Source: Synechococcus sp. J7-Johnson
Lineage (GTDB): Bacteria; Cyanobacteriota; Cyanobacteriia; PCC-6307; Cyanobiaceae
Reading direction: 5' to 3'
Assembly (NCBI RefSeq): GCF_024345795.1
Contig: NZ_JAGQBU010000003.1
Location: 62,001-126,000 of the forward strand
Length of the DNA stretch: 64,000 nt
The stretch's first letter is position 1, and each line of letters starts with the position of its first letter. The translations under genes were made by a program, and so were the position numbers. The notes beneath the pieces were generated by a model, which saw only the letters and a list, made by a program, of their open reading frames with translations, ran no database searches and had not been told where the DNA came from. Below, piece by piece: positions 9,361-17,299 of this stretch.

Positions 9361-10950
9361 ATGACTTACACCCTCACCACTCCGCTCTATTACGTCAACG
9401 ACAAGCCCCATCTCGGCAGCGCCTACACCACGCTCGCCTGTGATGCCCTGGCCCGCTTCCAGCGGTTGATGGGGCGGCCGGTGCTGTTCATCACGGGCTG
9501 TGACGAGCACGGCCTCAAGATCCAGCGCACCGCCGAGGCGGCCGGGCTCACCCCCCAGGCCCACTGCGATCAGGTGAGCGATCAATACCGCAACCTGTGG
9601 CAGCGCTGGCAGATCAGCCACGACCGCTTCATCCGCACCACCGAGCCCCGTCACCACCTGCTGGTGGAGCAGTTTTTCCGGCGGGTGGAAGCGGCCGGCG
9701 ACGTGGTGGAAGGGCGCCAGCGGGGCTGGTACTGCGTGGCCTGCGAGGAATTCAAGGACGATCCGCCTGAGGCCCGCGCGCCCGAGTGCAGTACCCACCA
9801 GCGGCCGCTGGAATGGCGTGACGAGCTCAATCTCTTCTTTCGGCTCTCCCGCTACCAGCAGGCCATCGAGGAGCTGATCCAGCGACCCGGTTTCATCGCT
9901 CCGGCCAGTCGTCGGCGGGAAGTGGAGAACTTCGTGGCCCAGGGGCTGCGCGACTTTTCAATGTCACGACTGGATCTGCCCTGGGGCATCCCGGTGCCCG
10001 GCCATGAGGGCCACACCTTTTACGTCTGGTTTGACGCCCTGCTCGGCTACCTCACGGCTCTGCTGGAGCCTGGCGATCCGCCCGACCTGGCTCTGCTGAG
10101 TCAGCGGGGCTGGCCGGCGAGTATCCACGTGATCGGCAAGGACATCCTGCGCTTCCATGCGGTCTACTGGCCGGCGATGCTGCTCTCGGCAGGGCTGGAG
10201 CTGCCGGAGCGGGTGTTCGGCCATGGCTTTCTCACCCGGGAGGGGCAGAAGATGGGCAAATCCCTGGGCAATGTGCTCGATCCGGGGGAGCTCCTGGAGC
10301 GCTGCGGCCCCGATGCCGTGCGCTGGTATCTGCTGCGCGACATCCCCTTCGGTGACGATGGCGACGTGCAGCAGCAGCGCTTCAGCGACCTGGTCAACAA
10401 CGACCTGGCCAACACGATCGGCAACCTGCTCAACCGCACCTCCTCGATGGCCCGCCGCTGGTTCGATCAGGCGGTTCCTTTCCCCAGTGAGGACGTGGGC
10501 AGCAGCCATCCGCTGGCCCAGGCGGCCCTGGTGGCGCGCGAGCAGGTGATCGATGGCATGGAGCGGCTGGATTTCCGCCAGGCCGCCGCAGCGGCCCTGC
10601 AGCTCGCCATCAGCGCCAATGGCTACCTCAACGACCAGGCACCCTGGAGCCGGATGAAGCAGGAGGGCCAGCGACAGCAGGTGGCCGACGACCTCTACGC
10701 GGTGCTGGAGGCAGCCAGGCACGTGGCGCTGCTACTGGTCCCGATCCTGCCCGATCTCTCCGCCCGCATGCTGCTTCAGCTGAATCAGCCCCTGGCGCCC
10801 AGTGGTGCCGCGCCTGGAGGCCAGAGCAGCCCCACTGGCGTGCAGGTCCCCTGGCAGGAGCGTCTGAGCTGGGGTGCCCTGGTGGCGGGCACCCTCCTGC
10901 CGGAGCCGGAACCTGTGATGGCACGCCTTGAACTGGATGGCTCGCTGTGA
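9361..10950 (+). CDS. metG: Methionyl-tRNA synthetase
   Basis: 529 aa. It charges tRNA-Met; a tRNA-Met(CAT) gene lies 6 kb downstream. Class I signatures are present: the HIGH-type motif PHLGS (His17) and the KMSKS-type motif KMGKSLGN near residue 300. A short zinc knuckle is seen as CVAC followed by CSTH, so the last ligand is a His rather than a Cys. There is no C-terminal tRNA-binding EMAP domain, as in many cyanobacterial enzymes. The last four bases (GTGA) overlap the lptC start, so the two are translationally coupled. Confidence 0.96.
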   Translation: MTYTLTTPLYYVNDKPHLGSAYTTLACDALARFQRLMGRPVLFITGCDEHGLKIQRTAEAAGLTPQAHCDQVSDQYRNLWQRWQISHDRFIRTTEPRHHLLVEQFFRRVEAAGDVVEGRQRGWYCVACEEFKDDPPEARAPECSTHQRPLEWRDELNLFFRLSRYQQAIEELIQRPGFIAPASRRREVENFVAQGLRDFSMSRLDLPWGIPVPGHEGHTFYVWFDALLGYLTALLEPGDPPDLALLSQRGWPASIHVIGKDILRFHAVYWPAMLLSAGLELPERVFGHGFLTREGQKMGKSLGNVLDPGELLERCGPDAVRWYLLRDIPFGDDGDVQQQRFSDLVNNDLANTIGNLLNRTSSMARRWFDQAVPFPSEDVGSSHPLAQAALVAREQVIDGMERLDFRQAAAAALQLAISANGYLNDQAPWSRMKQEGQRQQVADDLYAVLEAARHVALLLVPILPDLSARMLLQLNQPLAPSGAAPGGQSSPTGVQVPWQERLSWGALVAGTLLPEPEPVMARLELDGSL

Positions 10951-12083
10951 GGGCCGTGCTGGCGGCTGCCCTGATCCTCGGACTGCCGCTGGTGGCCTTG
11001 CTGGGCTGCGAGCGCAAGGCCATCAAACCCAAGGAAACTCAACCCTTCGTGTTCCGTTCGCTCAACCTCCGCCAGCAGGATGGCAAGGGTCGGCCGGCCT
11101 GGGAGCTCACCAGCCCCCAGGCCCGCTACGACCTGCAGCGGCGGGTCGCCCGCGCCACGCAACCCCGCGGGGTGATCTACGCCGCCGGCAAGCCCCGCTA
11201 CAAGGTGGAGGCCACCAGCGGCCTGGTGATCAATGACGGCGAGGTGATTCAGCTGGAAGGCAAGGTGCGCATCCTGGTGCTCGGTCCCAGAGGCTCTCTG
11301 ATCAGCGGTGATCGGGTGCGTTGGACGCCAAGTCGGCAGGTGATGGAGATCGAGGGGAAGCCCCTGCTCACGGAGGGTCGGAGCCGCCTGAGTGCCACCA
11401 AGGCCAAGTTCCTGCTCGACAAAGCCAAGCTGGAGTTGCGCGGCAAGACCCGCCTGCAGCAGCCGGAGCTCGATCTGCGCGCCAGCCAGGCCGACTGGCT
11501 GGCTGACACCGGTGCCCTGGTGGCGGCGGGTCCGGTGAAGGGGGAGCGGCGCCCCGCCGGCGAGAAGGGCACCGTCCAGACCGTCACCGGTTCGGCGCTG
11601 GAAGGGAACACTCGCGAGGAGGTGGTGGATCTCCTGGCGCCGGTGCGCTTCGCCGATTCCTCCCGGAAGGCGGTGCTGGATGCCCAGCGCACCCGTTGGA
11701 ACTCCAAGGAGCAGGTGCTCAGCACGGCCCTGCCCTTCACCGGCGTAGTCGATCAGCTGCACGTGGCCGGCGACTCGCTGCGGCTGGTTCTGAACCAGAA
11801 AACGGCGATCATCCCCAGCGGTTGCCGCCTGCGCCAGCCCGGCGAGCGTCTCCAGGCCAGGGAATGCCTCTGGCGCTGGGACAACCAGGCCATCGAAGCC
11901 CGTGGGGGCGTTCAGCTGGAGAGGGATCAGAACCATCAGATAACCCGCAGCGAGCAGCTGTTCGGAAAGGTCGGAGCCAAGGGCCAGGCTGAGTTCATGA
12001 CCCCGGGGGGACGGGTGCGCTCGGAGCTGAAGGTGCCTCCTCCCTCGAAGGGAAAACGCCCTCCTGCTCCAGTGACGTTCTGA
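10947..12083 (+). CDS. lptC: LptC-family lipopolysaccharide export lipoprotein
   Basis: 378 aa. LptC links the inner-membrane LptBFG transporter to periplasmic LptA in LPS export. The N-terminus is a lipoprotein signal (LVALLGC, lipobox Cys21). Then come repeated beta-rich OstA/LptC-like stretches (GVIYAAGKPRYKVEATSGLVIND, GDRVRWTPSRQVMEIEGKPLL). The length, about double the E. coli protein, is usual in cyanobacteria. The GTG start overlaps the metG stop. The last 89 bases overlap the convergent complex C assembly gene, so the C-terminal end of one of the two reading frames is under dual constraint. Confidence 0.8.
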   Translation: MRAVLAAALILGLPLVALLGCERKAIKPKETQPFVFRSLNLRQQDGKGRPAWELTSPQARYDLQRRVARATQPRGVIYAAGKPRYKVEATSGLVINDGEVIQLEGKVRILVLGPRGSLISGDRVRWTPSRQVMEIEGKPLLTEGRSRLSATKAKFLLDKAKLELRGKTRLQQPELDLRASQADWLADTGALVAAGPVKGERRPAGEKGTVQTVTGSALEGNTREEVVDLLAPVRFADSSRKAVLDAQRTRWNSKEQVLSTALPFTGVVDQLHVAGDSLRLVLNQKTAIIPSGCRLRQPGERLQARECLWRWDNQAIEARGGVQLERDQNHQITRSEQLFGKVGAKGQAEFMTPGGRVRSELKVPPPSKGKRPPAPVTF

Positions 12084-12678
12084 GCTTCTCGGCCCAGCCC
12101 TCTACCCAGAGCTCGTCGCTGCGGCTGAAGCAGCGCGGCGACCAGCCGCCAGCCAGCAGCCAGCCCTCACTGCCGATGGGTTGCACCAGCACAGCGGGCG
12201 TTCCCTCCGGCAGGCAGCGGAACTCGTCGCGGCCTGGGTAGAGCTTCAGGTTCACCAGGGAGATGGCCCGGGCGGTTGTGGTGGCCCGACGGCAGATCTC
12301 CCCCGGCTCGAAGGGGCTGGTCCCCAGCAGACCCCGCCGCAGCAGGGTCCTGCCCCTCCAGTGGATCAGCAGGCTGGCGGCCGGGGTGGCGGTGAGCAGC
12401 AGGCGGCTCCCCCAGGCCAGCTCAAGCCCCAGCTCCTGGGGCAGCAGGGAATCCAGCTCCAGCCCCTGCTCCCCCTGCAGCTCCACCCGCTCCGGGGTGA
12501 GCGGCACGGCCCGGGTCCAGAGCACGGCCACCAGCATCAGCCCCACCGCCATCAGGCTGGCAAGCACCCCGGCGCGCTCCAGGGCGGGGTTGAGCTCAGC
12601 AGCGGTGAGTTGATTGAGCAGGCAGAGCCCCAGCCCCAGCAACCCTGTGGCCAGGGTGAAACGGGCCGGGGTGGGCAT
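11995..12678 (-). CDS. Cofactor assembly of complex C subunit B (CCB2/CCB4-like)
   Basis: About 227 aa. The chain opens with two hydrophobic segments (FTLATGLLGLGLCLLNQL and AGVLASLMAVGLMLVAVLW) and continues with a soluble part containing LLTATPAASLLIHWRGRTLLRRG. This matches the cyanobacterial and chloroplast CCB2/CCB4 family, which helps attach heme ci to cytochrome b6 of the cytochrome b6f complex. The ATG at 12676-12678 (MPTPARF) is preferred to an in-frame ATG at 12720. A 16-base palindrome sits 24 bases upstream. Assignment rests on recalled family pattern rather than a single diagnostic motif. Confidence 0.65.
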   Translation of the reverse strand: MPTPARFTLATGLLGLGLCLLNQLTAAELNPALERAGVLASLMAVGLMLVAVLWTRAVPLTPERVELQGEQGLELDSLLPQELGLELAWGSRLLLTATPAASLLIHWRGRTLLRRGLLGTSPFEPGEICRRATTTARAISLVNLKLYPGRDEFRCLPEGTPAVLVQPIGSEGWLLAGGWSPRCFSRSDELWVEGWAEKLRTSLEQEGVFPSREEAPSAPSAPVPPGS

Positions 12679-12701
12679 GGTCGACACGGAACGGCTGAGG
12701 T

Positions 12702-12717
12702 TCAGCGTGAACGCTGA
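12702..12717. promoter_or_regulatory. 16-base palindrome in the divergent spacer before psb32
   Basis: TCAGCGT-GA-ACGCTGA is a perfect 7-bp dyad with a 2-base centre. It lies 24 bases upstream of the complex C assembly start and about 137 bases before psb32. The short centre suits a dimeric regulator better than an RNA hairpin. It does not match the cyanobacterial LexA consensus. The rest of the 175-base spacer shows no other clear signal. Confidence 0.4.
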
Positions 12718-12853
12718 CACGGATTCGAGCCGCCAGCCTGGCCACTCCCAGGCGACATTGCTGGCTGAGCGGAGGCAGGGCTGGAGAGATCCTCGATGCT
12801 GTGGAGGCCCTCAAACGCGACAGGCTGGCCAGCTGAAGGCAAACTGTGGAGCA

Positions 12854-13549
12854 ATGATCCGTCCTCCGCTGCCCGTGCGTCTGATAACCCGATCGATGGC
12901 AGTGATCACCGCCCTGGTGATTGCCCTGCTGGCTGCGGCTCCCGCTGTCTGGGCCGTGGGGATCCGTGACCTGCCCACGCCGCCAGGCTCGCAGCATCTG
13001 ATCGACACCGCCGGGTTGTTCAGCCGCGCCACCTCTGCGGAGCTGGAGCGTCGCCTGGCCGACCTTGAGAGCGATCACGTCCAGGCGCGATTGCTCACCG
13101 TTCCCCGCCTTGACTACGGCCTGGAACTCGATGCCCTCGGCCAGCAGGCATTGGAGTCGTGGTCGGCCTCCGAGCCCAGCTCCGGTGCTTCGCTGCTGCT
13201 GTTGATCGATGCCCAGACCAACACCGCTGCGGTGGTGGCCAGCCCCGAGCTGCTGGAGCAGCTGCCGGCCTCGCTTCTGCGCGACACCGCCGACAGCACC
13301 ATGGCTGTTCCGCTGCGGCTGGGGGGCCGCTACCGCCAGGCCTCCCTCACTGCCTTGGATCGTCTGGGAACGGTGCTCCAGGGAGGAGAAGATCCTGGCC
13401 CACCCCTGGAGGAGACAGCCGCCCCGGTGGTGAGCAACATCCCCACCCGGGAGGAGACGGCCAACAGCAAAGGCTTCCAGTGGGTGATCGTGCTGCTGGT
13501 GGTGGGAACGATCGTGCCGATGCTCACCTGGTGGGTTTTCTCCCGCTGA
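12854..13549 (+). CDS. psb32: Psb32-like TPM-domain thylakoid protein
   Basis: 231 aa. Psb32 is a TPM-fold protein that protects photosystem II and speeds its repair. An N-terminal signal or anchor segment (ITRSMAVITALVIALLAAAPAVWAV) is followed by the TPM domain (LPTPPGSQHLIDTAGLFSRATSAELERRLADLE... ASLLLLIDAQTNTAAVVAS). A C-terminal membrane span (WVIVLLVVGTIVPMLTWWVF) closes the chain. That layout, lumenal TPM domain plus C-terminal anchor, is what Psb32 shows. The ATG at 12854 is used because the upstream extension (to 12614) overlaps the divergent gene. pxcA starts 6 bases later. Confidence 0.8.
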   Translation: MIRPPLPVRLITRSMAVITALVIALLAAAPAVWAVGIRDLPTPPGSQHLIDTAGLFSRATSAELERRLADLESDHVQARLLTVPRLDYGLELDALGQQALESWSASEPSSGASLLLLIDAQTNTAAVVASPELLEQLPASLLRDTADSTMAVPLRLGGRYRQASLTALDRLGTVLQGGEDPGPPLEETAAPVVSNIPTREETANSKGFQWVIVLLVVGTIVPMLTWWVFSR

Positions 13550-13555
13550 TCACCG

Positions 13556-14698
13556 ATGGCCCTGCGCGACTGGATGGGTACGTTCGGCAAGGCACGCTCC
13601 AGCGATCTTGTTCAGCAGCTTGAGCGCGCCTATGAGGCCGCCCTGCTGATCCAGAGCATCGAGATCGAGTTCTTCGCCGATCGGCCCGTCCGCACGGACC
13701 TGGAGCTGAGCGTGCCCCGGCAGGTGCGCAACCAGATGTTGCGCCGGTTCCGGGCGGCCCTGCAGCTATGCCGCGAGAGCCTCGAGGAGCTCAAGCCCCG
13801 CCGCCATGAACTGGATTCCCAGCAACAGCGGCAGCTGCAGCTGATCGAGTCCGTCGAAGCCCGCTACAGCTCGCGTTCAGGCTCGGCCAGCCTCAGTCGC
13901 AGCCCCGAGCTGCTGCCCCGCAGCCTGATGGGTGCCGTCGAGCGGGTGCGCCAGCAGCTGGATCCGGAAGCCGAGGCCACCGTGGTGGCGGGCTTTCGCC
14001 GCCGCCGCGACACCACGCTGGTGTCCCTGCGCGTCTTGCTGTTGCTGGTGCTGGTGCCTCTGTTGATGCAGCAGGCCAGCCGCTCCTTCGTGATCTCCCC
14101 CCTGGTGGATCGCTTTGCTCCCGATGTGCCTTTTCTGAGTTACACCAAGCCCCAGCTGGAGGAGGCGGCTGTGGAGAAACTGCGGATCTACAAGGCCGAG
14201 ATCGAGTTCGCCGCCCTGCTCAAGGGCTCTGTCCTGCCGACCAATGAGGAGCTGCACCAGGCGCTTGCGCTCCGGGCCGAAGAGCTCAAACAGGAGGCGG
14301 ACAGTCAGAGCACCCGCGCCATCAAGAACGTGCTTTCCGATCTGTTTGCCATGGCGGGCTTCGTTCTGGTCTGTTTCTTCGGTCAGGAGGAAATTCGCGT
14401 GCTGCGCGGGTTCCTTGATGAGCTCGTTTATGGACTGAGCGACAGTGCCAAAGCTTTTGCCATCATCCTGTTCACCGATATCTTTGTTGGCTTTCATAGT
14501 CCAGAGGGCTGGACCGTTCTGCTCGATGGTGTAGCCAATCACCTGGGACTGCCGCAACGGGAGAATTTTATACTTTTGTTTATAGCCACATTTCCGGTGA
14601 TACTAGCAACTATATTCAAGTATTGGATCTTCCGTTATCTCAACCGTGTTTCGCCATCTTCGGTGGCCACTCTGCGAAACATGAATGGGGGTGGTTGA
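13556..14698 (+). CDS. pxcA: Proton extrusion protein PxcA (CemA family)
   Basis: 380 aa. PxcA/CemA is a membrane protein needed for light-induced proton extrusion and, through pH, for inorganic carbon uptake. A soluble N-terminal half is followed by four hydrophobic segments (SLRVLLLLVLVPLLM; LSDLFAMAGFVLVCFF; AKAFAIILFTDIFVGF; FILLFIATFPVILATIF) and the conserved FGQEEIRVLRGFLDELVYGLSD and HSPEGW motifs. The last 25 or so codons (about 14564-14640) are strikingly AT-rich with four ATA codons, unlike the rest of the gene. It overlaps cobU by 14 bases. Confidence 0.9.
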   Translation: MALRDWMGTFGKARSSDLVQQLERAYEAALLIQSIEIEFFADRPVRTDLELSVPRQVRNQMLRRFRAALQLCRESLEELKPRRHELDSQQQRQLQLIESVEARYSSRSGSASLSRSPELLPRSLMGAVERVRQQLDPEAEATVVAGFRRRRDTTLVSLRVLLLLVLVPLLMQQASRSFVISPLVDRFAPDVPFLSYTKPQLEEAAVEKLRIYKAEIEFAALLKGSVLPTNEELHQALALRAEELKQEADSQSTRAIKNVLSDLFAMAGFVLVCFFGQEEIRVLRGFLDELVYGLSDSAKAFAIILFTDIFVGFHSPEGWTVLLDGVANHLGLPQRENFILLFIATFPVILATIFKYWIFRYLNRVSPSSVATLRNMNGGG

Positions 14699-15251
14699 GC
14701 AACGTGCCGGGGCTGGGCTCACCCTGGTGAGTGGTCCCAGTCGCAGTGGCAAGAGCCGCTGGGCCGAGCATCTGGTCGCCAACAGTGGCCGTCCGGTGCT
14801 CTACATCGCCACCGGAGCTGTTGCTGCGGATGATCCGGCCTGGCAGCAGCGCCTGCAATTGCACCGGCGCCGGCGACCCGGTCACTGGGCCACCTGGGAG
14901 GTGGAGGGGGAGCTGGAGTCGGCCCTGGGGCGTGCCCCCGCCGATCACCACCTGCTGATCGATTCCCTCGGCACCTGGCTTGCCCATCACCTCGATCTCA
15001 ACGCCGATGCCTGGGAGCGACGGCAGCTGGGCCTGCTGGAGGCGCTCTTGAGCTGCTGCGCGCCTCAGCTGATCGTGACGGAGGAGACCGGCTGGGGGGT
15101 GGTGCCTCCCACCGTGATCGGCGGCCGTTTCCGGGATCGGCTGGGGGGGCTGCAGCAACGGTTGCAGCCCCTGGCCCAGGCCAGCTGGCTGGTGATCCAG
15201 GGCCGTGCCATGGATCTGCATGCTCTCAGCCAGCCGGTGCCGGACCCGTGA
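14685..15251 (+). CDS. cobU: Adenosylcobinamide kinase / guanylyltransferase
   Basis: 188 aa, full length. CobU phosphorylates adenosylcobinamide and attaches GMP, a late step in (pseudo)cobalamin assembly. A P-loop GPSRSGKS (residues 17-24) near the N-terminus and the family motif LIDSLGTWLAHHL identify it, with IVTEETGWGVVPP in the C-terminal half. The ATG at 14685 lies inside the end of pxcA; a GTG at 14691 is an alternative. It is not under the cobalamin riboswitch seen at 21.6 kb. The stop overlaps the trmL GTG by four bases. Confidence 0.93.
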   Translation: MGVVEQRAGAGLTLVSGPSRSGKSRWAEHLVANSGRPVLYIATGAVAADDPAWQQRLQLHRRRRPGHWATWEVEGELESALGRAPADHHLLIDSLGTWLAHHLDLNADAWERRQLGLLEALLSCCAPQLIVTEETGWGVVPPTVIGGRFRDRLGGLQQRLQPLAQASWLVIQGRAMDLHALSQPVPDP

Positions 15252-15733
15252 GCGACCTTCCCCGGGTGGTGCTGTTTCAGCCCCAGATACCGCCCAACAC
15301 CGGCAATGTGGCCCGCACCTGTGCGGCCACCGGGGCGGAGCTGCACCTGATCGAACCCCTGGGGTTCAGCCTCGACGACCGCCAACTCAAGCGTGCGGGG
15401 CTCGACTACTGGCCCTGGGTGCCCTTGCACCTCCATCCCACGTTCGAGGCCCTCCGAGCGGAGCAGCAGCGGCGTGGAGGGCGGCTGCTGGCGTTGAGCA
15501 GCCAGGCCGATCAGCCATACCACCAATGCCGCTTCCGCAGCGACGACTGGCTGCTGTTCGGGCGGGAGAGCGACGGTCTGCCGCCGGAGCTGCTGGAGCT
15601 GGCCGAACTGCGGCTGATGATCCCCATGGCCGGCTCGGTTCGACACGGTGGTGGGGTGCGCAGCTTGAATCTCTCGGTCTCGGTGGCCGTGGTCTTGTTC
15701 GAGGCCTTGCGCCAGTTGGAGACTGGTGTCTGA
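15248..15733 (+). CDS. trmL: tRNA (cytidine/uridine(34)-2'-O)-methyltransferase TrmL
   Basis: 161 aa, typical for this small SPOUT enzyme. It methylates the ribose of the wobble base in tRNA-Leu. Family motifs are clear: VLFQPQIPPNTGNVARTCAA at the N-terminus, LLFGRESDGLPPE, and the trefoil-knot motif IPMAGSVRHGGGVRSLNLSVS (canonical form NxxxSLNLS). The GTG start shares bases with the cobU stop, so psb32-pxcA-cobU-trmL read as one run of coupled genes. Confidence 0.94.
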   Translation: MSDLPRVVLFQPQIPPNTGNVARTCAATGAELHLIEPLGFSLDDRQLKRAGLDYWPWVPLHLHPTFEALRAEQQRRGGRLLALSSQADQPYHQCRFRSDDWLLFGRESDGLPPELLELAELRLMIPMAGSVRHGGGVRSLNLSVSVAVVLFEALRQLETGV

Positions 15734-15877
15734 GCGATCAGCCGCTTCCTGGATCGTCCATGACGATTTATGCGCTGACCCCAGAGGCTTGTGCCGGATG
15801 GTTCATGCCGCTACCCTCGGCGCGGCTCGGGGATGGTGGCTTCTCCACCGGGCCTTGTCCAACGGGTGAATTTCTGC

Positions 15878-16969
15878 ATGAAGCCTTCGCATCTGATCTT
15901 GCCGCTGCTGGGAACCATGCCGGTTCTCTCCCTCGTGGCTGTCGGCGCCATCCCAGGCATCGCCGACGCGCGCCGGCCCGGTTTCGAATCGATGCCCGAG
16001 CGGCTGGAGTCCGATCCATCGATGGCTGCTCTGCCTCCGATCGGCGAACCCCAACTGCTCGCCTCCCTGCCGAGCTCGTTCCGCGACAAGCTCTGGGTTC
16101 GAACCCGCGACGACATCAGCCTTGAGCAGCTGGCCAGCCAGTTGCGGGTTCAGGAAACCCCCCTGGCCAAGCTCAACGATGTCAATGAAGATCACTCCTT
16201 CAGTCGGGGCGACTGGGTGGTCCTCCCGTCCAACAAAGCTTCGACGGCTAAGCAGCTTGCCTCCCTCGACACCAGTGAGCTGCGTCGCTCGGCTCCCCGC
16301 ACTGAGCCCCCCCCTCTTGAGAGCACCGGTGTGGTGCGCTTCGGCGACAACCTGGTGAAGCTTTCCCAGCGTTACAGGCTCAGCATCCAGGATCTGCTGC
16401 GGCTCAATCCTGGGCTGGAAGCGGCTCGCCTGGTGGAAGGAAGCCAGATCCGTGTGTCGAGGGCCGGTGTCTCCCGCTCGCGCATGGTGCTCGGACTCAA
16501 GCCCACCGGCAGTGGTGGCCTGAGCTGGCCAGACCTTCCCGGTTTCAACCGCCCGGGTGAGCAGCAAACGACTCCTTCCCAGCTCGGCAGTGGTTGGATC
16601 TGGCCAGCCCGCGGTGTGTTCAGCTCTGGCTACGGCTGGCGCTGGGGACGGATGCACAAGGGCATCGACATCGCCAGCAATGTGGGTACGCCGATCGTGG
16701 CGGCCCAGGGTGGTCAGGTGTCCTATGCCGGCTGGCACGACGGCGGCTACGGCTACCTGGTGGAGATCCAGCACCCTGACGGCAGCAAATCGCTCTACGG
16801 TCACAACAGTCGGGTGCTGGTACGTGTGGGACAGCAGGTCTCCCAGGGCACCCAGATCGCGGCGATGGGCAGCACCGGCCGCAGCACCGGCCCTCACCTC
16901 CACTTCGAGATCCACCCCGCTGGCCGTGGCGCCGTAAATCCGCTTCAATTCCTCCCCGGCAGGGCCTGA
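15878..16969 (+). CDS. Secreted M23 metallopeptidase with two LysM-like domains
   Basis: 363 aa. It should cleave peptidoglycan cross-bridges in the periplasm. A signal peptide (residues about 1-30, ending near IPGIADA) is followed by two LysM-like segments: DDISLEQLASQLRVQETPLAKLN and VRFGDNLVKLSQRYRLSIQDLLRLNPG. The C-terminal M23 domain contains HKGIDIASNVGTPIVAA, with zinc ligands His260 and Asp264, and GPHLHFEI with His340 and His342, so it looks catalytically intact. The start is the ATG at 15878; the upstream frame to 15791 lacks signal-like sequence. It stands alone 144 bases after trmL and is followed by a stem-loop and tRNA-Met. Confidence 0.9.
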   Translation: MKPSHLILPLLGTMPVLSLVAVGAIPGIADARRPGFESMPERLESDPSMAALPPIGEPQLLASLPSSFRDKLWVRTRDDISLEQLASQLRVQETPLAKLNDVNEDHSFSRGDWVVLPSNKASTAKQLASLDTSELRRSAPRTEPPPLESTGVVRFGDNLVKLSQRYRLSIQDLLRLNPGLEAARLVEGSQIRVSRAGVSRSRMVLGLKPTGSGGLSWPDLPGFNRPGEQQTTPSQLGSGWIWPARGVFSSGYGWRWGRMHKGIDIASNVGTPIVAAQGGQVSYAGWHDGGYGYLVEIQHPDGSKSLYGHNSRVLVRVGQQVSQGTQIAAMGSTGRSTGPHLHFEIHPAGRGAVNPLQFLPGRA

Positions 16970-16983
16970 TCTCCATCCTTGCC

Positions 16984-17015
16984 ACCTCCCCCTTCCCCGG
17001 TCGGGAGAGGGAGGT
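16984..17015 (+). terminator. Stem-loop after the M23 peptidase gene
   Basis: ACCTCCC (16984-16990) pairs with GGGAGGT (17009-17015), and an inner TCCC/GGGA adds four pairs. It begins 14 bases after the stop codon. Only a weak T-rich tract follows, so termination may be inefficient, and the tRNA gene begins 26 bases further on. Confidence 0.45.
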
Positions 17016-17040
17016 CGATCGTTTAAAGTCCTTACAACCG

Positions 17041-17114
17041 GGCTCGGTAGCTCAGCTGGTTAGAGCGTGGGATTCATAACCCCAAGGCCGGGAGTTCAAG
17101 TCTCCCCCGAGCCA
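17041..17114 (+). tRNA. tRNA-Met(CAT), elongator type
   Basis: 74 nt cloverleaf. Acceptor GGCTCGG pairs with CCGAGCC (17107-17113), the discriminator is A, and CCA is not encoded. The D stem is GCTC/GAGC and the T arm is GGGAG-TTCAAGT-CTCCC. Anticodon CAT is at 17075-17077. The anticodon stem is TGGGA/CCCCA, leaving an A-C mismatch next to the loop. The paired first acceptor base argues against the initiator tRNA. A CAT anticodon could also belong to tRNA-Ile2 (lysidine), but the loop TTCATAA fits elongator Met better. Confidence 0.9.
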
Positions 17115-17147
17115 TTTATGGCGTCTAATTGAGGCGCAGTCGATGTC
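17103..17147. other. See entry 17147-17203
   Basis: Placeholder for a coordinate correction: the inverted repeat downstream of tRNA-Met is described in the following entry; this line adds no separate feature. Confidence 0.01.
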
Positions 17148-17203
17148 AAACCAAGCGGATCAGACGAATCAAAGTTCAGGGTTCGTCTGATCAATTCGGT
17201 TTG
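17147..17203. repeat. Long imperfect inverted repeat after tRNA-Met
   Basis: GATCAGACGAA (17158-17168) and TTCGTCTGATC (17182-17192) form a perfect 11-bp stem with a 13-base loop. Outside it, CAAACC (17147-17152) pairs with GGTTTG (17198-17203) across a symmetric 5x5 internal loop. No U-tract follows on either strand. The element occupies the 185-base spacer between tRNA-Met and the convergent unknown gene at 17300. The rest of the spacer holds several GGTCAG/GATCAG-like words but no gene. Confidence 0.65.
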
Positions 17204-17299
17204 TTTGGAGCCACGGAGCGATGGGGCCTTTAGCCATCAGCTCCATGCTGAGCTCCAGATCAGTGCGGGTCAGCTCCGGTCAGTTCGGATCTGTTGGGG

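Noticed and set aside
17147-17147. Feature entry with reversed coordinates (17147/17103)
   Set aside because: It is an erroneous line in the feature list with confidence 0.01; the valid element is 17147-17203.
17041-17299. tRNA-linked integrated island
   Set aside because: No integrase, no repeat of the tRNA 3' end and no shift in gene style downstream.
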